Shown here: in pieces, positions 59,363 through 61,906 of the stretch
How the letters are laid out: every line of letters begins with the position of its first letter
How positions within the stretch are numbered: the first letter of the stretch is position 1
NCBI GenBank assembly: GCA_003151955.1
Contig: PLZB01000051.1
Span: 1-61,906 of the forward strand
Length of the DNA stretch: 61,906 nucleotides
From: Acidimicrobiaceae bacterium
GTDB lineage: Bacteria; Actinomycetota; Acidimicrobiia; Acidimicrobiales; UBA8190
Reading direction: 5' to 3'
The notes under the pieces: model-generated
Database searches by the model: none
Seen by the model: the letters and a program-made list of their open reading frames with translations, nothing else
Told to the model about the DNA's origin: nothing
Translations under genes and position numbers: made by a program

Positions 59363-61906
59363 TCAGGGGCCCGTCCCCCCGGTGGTCAGGATCCCCGTTC
59401 CCGTGCTGTCGTTGCTCAGCGCGATGCAGAGAGCGGTGGACGGGCAGGCGGCCAGGGCGACGTTGGAGGACGCGCTCAGCGTGGTCTCGGGTGTCCAGGA
59501 GAATCCGCTGTCGGTGGTGGCCACGATGACCCCCGCCCCGGATGCGGTGGAACCGGTGGCCACGCAGTCCGAGCTCGAGGAGCAGGCCACGCCGACCAGG
59601 GAGTCGGCCGGGGTGGCGAGGCTGTTCCAGGTCAGGCCCCCGTCGGTGCTCTGGACCAGGGAGCTCGATGACAGTCCGTTGAGGTCGGTGGCGAAGCAGA
59701 CCTCGGTGGACGGGCAGGCGACGGTGCCCGGGAAGTCGAAGCCGCTCCCGAAGGTCCCCTCGGTCCAGGTCGCCCCCCCGTTCGTCGAGACCTCAGAGGC
59801 GCCGCCGAAGCTGCTGAAGTCGATGCCGACGACCACGCAGTCGTTGGCGGTCGGGCAGGCCATGGAGGAGGCCTGGAACGTCGTCCCCATGCCGGTGTTC
59901 TCCGTCCAGGTCCCCCCGCCGTTGGCGGTGGTGAGCAGGATGGTGTTCCCGTTGGAGTCGGAGGCCAGGGCATCGCAGCGGTTGGCGCTGGGGCAGGTCA
60001 CCGAGGACACGGAGGCAACCCCGCCCGGGATCGTCTCACCGCTCCAGAGGGCTCCGCCGTTGGACGTCCCGATGATCTCGGCGGCCCCGGCCGGGCCCTG
60101 GCCGACGGCGGTACAGGCCAGGGCCGACCCACAGCTCACGCCGGCCAGGCTGGTGACGCCGGCCGGTGCCGCCTGGGGTGTCCAGGTGACGGCCTGGTTG
60201 GTGCTGGCCAGGATGGCGGCGGCCCCGTTGGAGCCGGTCCCCACCGCGGTGCAGGCGTTCGGGCCGGAGCAGGAAATGCCGCCCCAGCTGTCGATCCCGC
60301 TGGGCAGGGTCCCCGCCGTCCAGGTCGTCCCGCTGTTGGCGGTGGCGACGATGGTGGCGGCCGGGGGGGCGGGATTGCCGAAGAACGAGAAGGTCCCCGG
60401 CGGAGGAGCCGTCTCGCCGCGGGACACGCAGACCGTCGTCGACGGGCAGGCCACCCCGATCAGCTGGCCGGAGCTGGCCGGGACGGACTGGAGGGACCAG
60501 GTCGAGGACACCCCGGCGTTCGTGGTCGTGACCACGGCGCTGGTTCCGTTGGCGTTGTTCCCGACCGCGGTGCAGTCGGCCGGGGTCCCGGGCACGCAGC
60601 TGACCCCGCTGACGGCGGTGTCCGGGGAGGACCCGGACGGGACAGTCTGGGCCGTCCAGGTCGGGCTACCGGCCAGGGGGTTGGCCGAGGCCAGGATCAC
60701 GGCGGTGTAGGTCGTGCTCGACCCGACGGCCAGGCACTCGGTGGCCGAGGGGCAGTCCACGCCGGACAGCTCCAGCACCGTTGCCGGGATCGTCTCGCTG
60801 TGCCAATGGGCGCCCGAGTCCGTCGTGGCGATGACCAGGCCGACGTTCTTGTCCCGGTCGAAGCCGACCGCCACGCAGTCGGCGGTGTCGGTGCAGGAAA
60901 TGGAGATGAGCTGGCCCGCGTTGATGACCGGGACCTGGAGGTTCCAGGTCGTGCCCCCGTCGGTCGTCGACATGACGGCCAGGACCGAGGAGTTGCTCTG
61001 TCCCACCGCGTAGCAGTCCAGGGCCGAGGGGCAGGCCACCGACTGGAGGACCCCGACGCCGGCCGGCAGGGTCTCTGCCGTCCAGGTCGTGCCCCCGTTG
61101 GTGGTCCCCACGGCGACGGCGATGGCGGTCCCGAGGCTCACCCCCAGACCGACGGCGGTGCAGACGGTGGTGGAGGGGCAGGCCACCGAGGCCAGGGTGG
61201 CGACCCCGGCCGGAGCGCTCTGGGACGACCAGGTCGATCCGCCGTCTGTGCTGGCCAGGATGACGGCCCCGTAGGCGGTGCCCCCGACGGCGAAGCAGTC
61301 CGAGGCCGACGGGCAGGCCACCCCGATGGAGGCCCAGTCCGCGAAGTAGTGGTCGACCTGGCCCCAGCTGGCCGCCGGGAGGGCCGGGGTCGTCACCGTG
61401 CCGGTGGGGGCCGAGACGGCACTGGTCTGGGCCCCGTTCGATGCCGTTACCACCACCCTCACCGTCTTCCCGGCCTGGGCCGGGGTCAGGACGAGATGGG
61501 ACCCGGAGGTCCCGTTGATGGGGGTGCAGCTGGCTCCCGTGCAGGCTCCCCAGAGGTGGGTGAAGCTGGACGGGGCCTCGGTCCAGGTCCCCGTGGTGGC
61601 CGACAGGGTGTCCCCGACCTGGGGAGTCCCATGGCCCTGGACGTCAGTGAGGGCCGGGGGGACGGTGTTGGCAGGGGGGATGACGAGCGCGGCCATCCCC
61701 ACGATGGGCCGGTTTAGGCTCATCCCGCCGGTCGAGCCCTCGAACGGGGCGTCGCCGTAGGCGAAGATCCCGCCGTCGGAGGCGACGAGCCAGTAGCCCC
61801 CGCCGTCGGTGGTGGGGGCCATCCCGACGATGGGCCGGTTGAGGGTGGTTCCCCCCGTCGAGCCGTGGAAGCCGGCGTCAGCGTAGGCGAAGATCCCGCC
61901 GTCGGA
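59363..61906 (-). CDS. Large secreted repeat protein (surface repeat, Ig-like domain, 14 Cys-paired propeller repeats), partial
   Basis: The 5' end lies beyond the window; 847 codons are visible. The visible N-terminal part has copies of the repeat [19 protein letters not shown] with [20 protein letters not shown]. Next is an Ig-like module ([20 protein letters not shown], with CTGASCTPI and [20 protein letters not shown]). The rest is about 14 tandem units of 45-50 residues of the BNR/YCF48 type, each with a Cys pair (pattern V.CPS...C.AVG) and a GG.TW or similar turn. The paired cysteines suggest disulphide-stabilised extracellular propellers. No enzyme motif is visible. It is probably an adhesin or surface scaffold. 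Confidence 0.85.
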   Translation of the reverse strand, partial: SDGGIFAYADAGFHGSTGGTTLNRPIVGMAPTTDGGGYWLVASDGGIFAYGDAPFEGSTGGMSLNRPIVGMAALVIPPANTVPPALTDVQGHGTPQVGDTLSATTGTWTEAPSSFTHLWGACTGASCTPINGTSGSHLVLTPAQAGKTVRVVVTASNGAQTSAVSAPTGTVTTPALPAASWGQVDHYFADWASIGVACPSASDCFAVGGTAYGAVILASTDGGSTWSSQSAPAGVATLASVACPSTTVCTAVGLGVSLGTAIAVAVGTTNGGTTWTAETLPAGVGVLQSVACPSALDCYAVGQSNSSVLAVMSTTDGGTTWNLQVPVINAGQLISISCTDTADCVAVGFDRDKNVGLVIATTDSGAHWHSETIPATVLELSGVDCPSATECLAVGSSTTYTAVILASANPLAGSPTWTAQTVPSGSSPDTAVSGVSCVPGTPADCTAVGNNANGTSAVVTTTNAGVSSTWSLQSVPASSGQLIGVACPSTTVCVSRGETAPPPGTFSFFGNPAPPAATIVATANSGTTWTAGTLPSGIDSWGGISCSGPNACTAVGTGSNGAAAILASTNQAVTWTPQAAPAGVTSLAGVSCGSALACTAVGQGPAGAAEIIGTSNGGALWSGETIPGGVASVSSVTCPSANRCDALASDSNGNTILLTTANGGGTWTENTGMGTTFQASSMACPTANDCVVVGIDFSSFGGASEVSTNGGATWTEGTFGSGFDFPGTVACPSTEVCFATDLNGLSSSSLVQSTDGGLTWNSLATPADSLVGVACSSSSDCVATGSTASGAGVIVATTDSGFSWTPETTLSASSNVALAACPSTALCIALSNDSTGTGILTTGGTGP

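Overview
This is about 62 kb of very GC-rich DNA from an actinobacterium. The class Acidimicrobiia is the best guess. Supporting signs are a GC-saturated third codon position, frequent GTG starts, wax ester/diacylglycerol acyltransferases, an isobutyryl-CoA-type mutase, a mycothiol-type isomerase domain and the '[20 protein letters not shown]' surface repeat. At least ten genes have a TANNNT -10 box placed 6-7 nt before the start codon and no Shine-Dalgarno, which points to widespread leaderless mRNAs. I see no rRNA, tRNA, CRISPR array, transposase or integrase.

Layout. (1) 0.1-3.6 kb: a TetR regulator diverges, across a 25-bp dyad, from an Old Yellow Enzyme/SDR/DinB-like redox operon. (2) 3.6-9.6 kb: a block of looser composition with stress and metal genes (small membrane protein, hemerythrin, Nramp-like transporter, CsbD, multicopper oxidase) mixed with two gene remnants. 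(3) 9.7-16 kb: a Tat-exported DyP peroxidase, an orphan fragment of the surface repeat, a MarR regulator, both subunits of an isobutyryl-CoA-type mutase and a secreted lipase. (4) 15.9-20.2 kb: a MarR/heterodimeric ABC exporter operon with an operator lying on its -10 box. (5) 20.2-21.7 kb: an AAA ATPase that has lost its P-loop, and a small orphan. (6) 21.8-27.4 kb: a four-PAS GGDEF-EAL protein, then a duplicated basic protein with an eCIS-effector-like N-terminal motif followed by a YbjN/chaperone-like protein, then an EVE-like protein. (7) 27.5-34.2 kb: a neutral-lipid locus with two WS/DGAT acyltransferases in divergent units, an alpha/beta hydrolase and an acyl-CoA synthetase broken at a G8 tract.

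(8) 34.2-39.8 kb: a NarL-type two-component pair, a membrane acyltransferase, a DUF3565-DUF1971 fusion, a stand-alone UBP zinc finger and DUF5996. (9) 39.9-46.4 kb: a DGPF protein with an ECF42-type sigma factor, a sphingosine-1-phosphate-lyase-like PLP enzyme, a ferredoxin, an FGGY kinase and an MFS exporter. (10) 46.5-53.2 kb: a secreted GH26-like hydrolase, a membrane GGDEF protein with degenerate active site but intact I-site, a membrane-anchored repeat protein and three overlapping pseudopilin/PilX-like genes. (11) 53.2-57.4 kb: a methyltransferase-TPR protein and a drug or polysaccharide type ABC-2 exporter. (12) 57.4-58.4 kb: a decayed HTH/nucleotidyltransferase (toxin-antitoxin-like) pair. 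(13) 58.4 kb to the end: an amidase-like protein lacking a zinc histidine and a large secreted propeller-repeat protein that runs off the window.

The dominant themes are lipid storage and branched acyl-CoA metabolism, cell-surface proteins, c-di-GMP signalling, and several small accessory modules caught while decaying.
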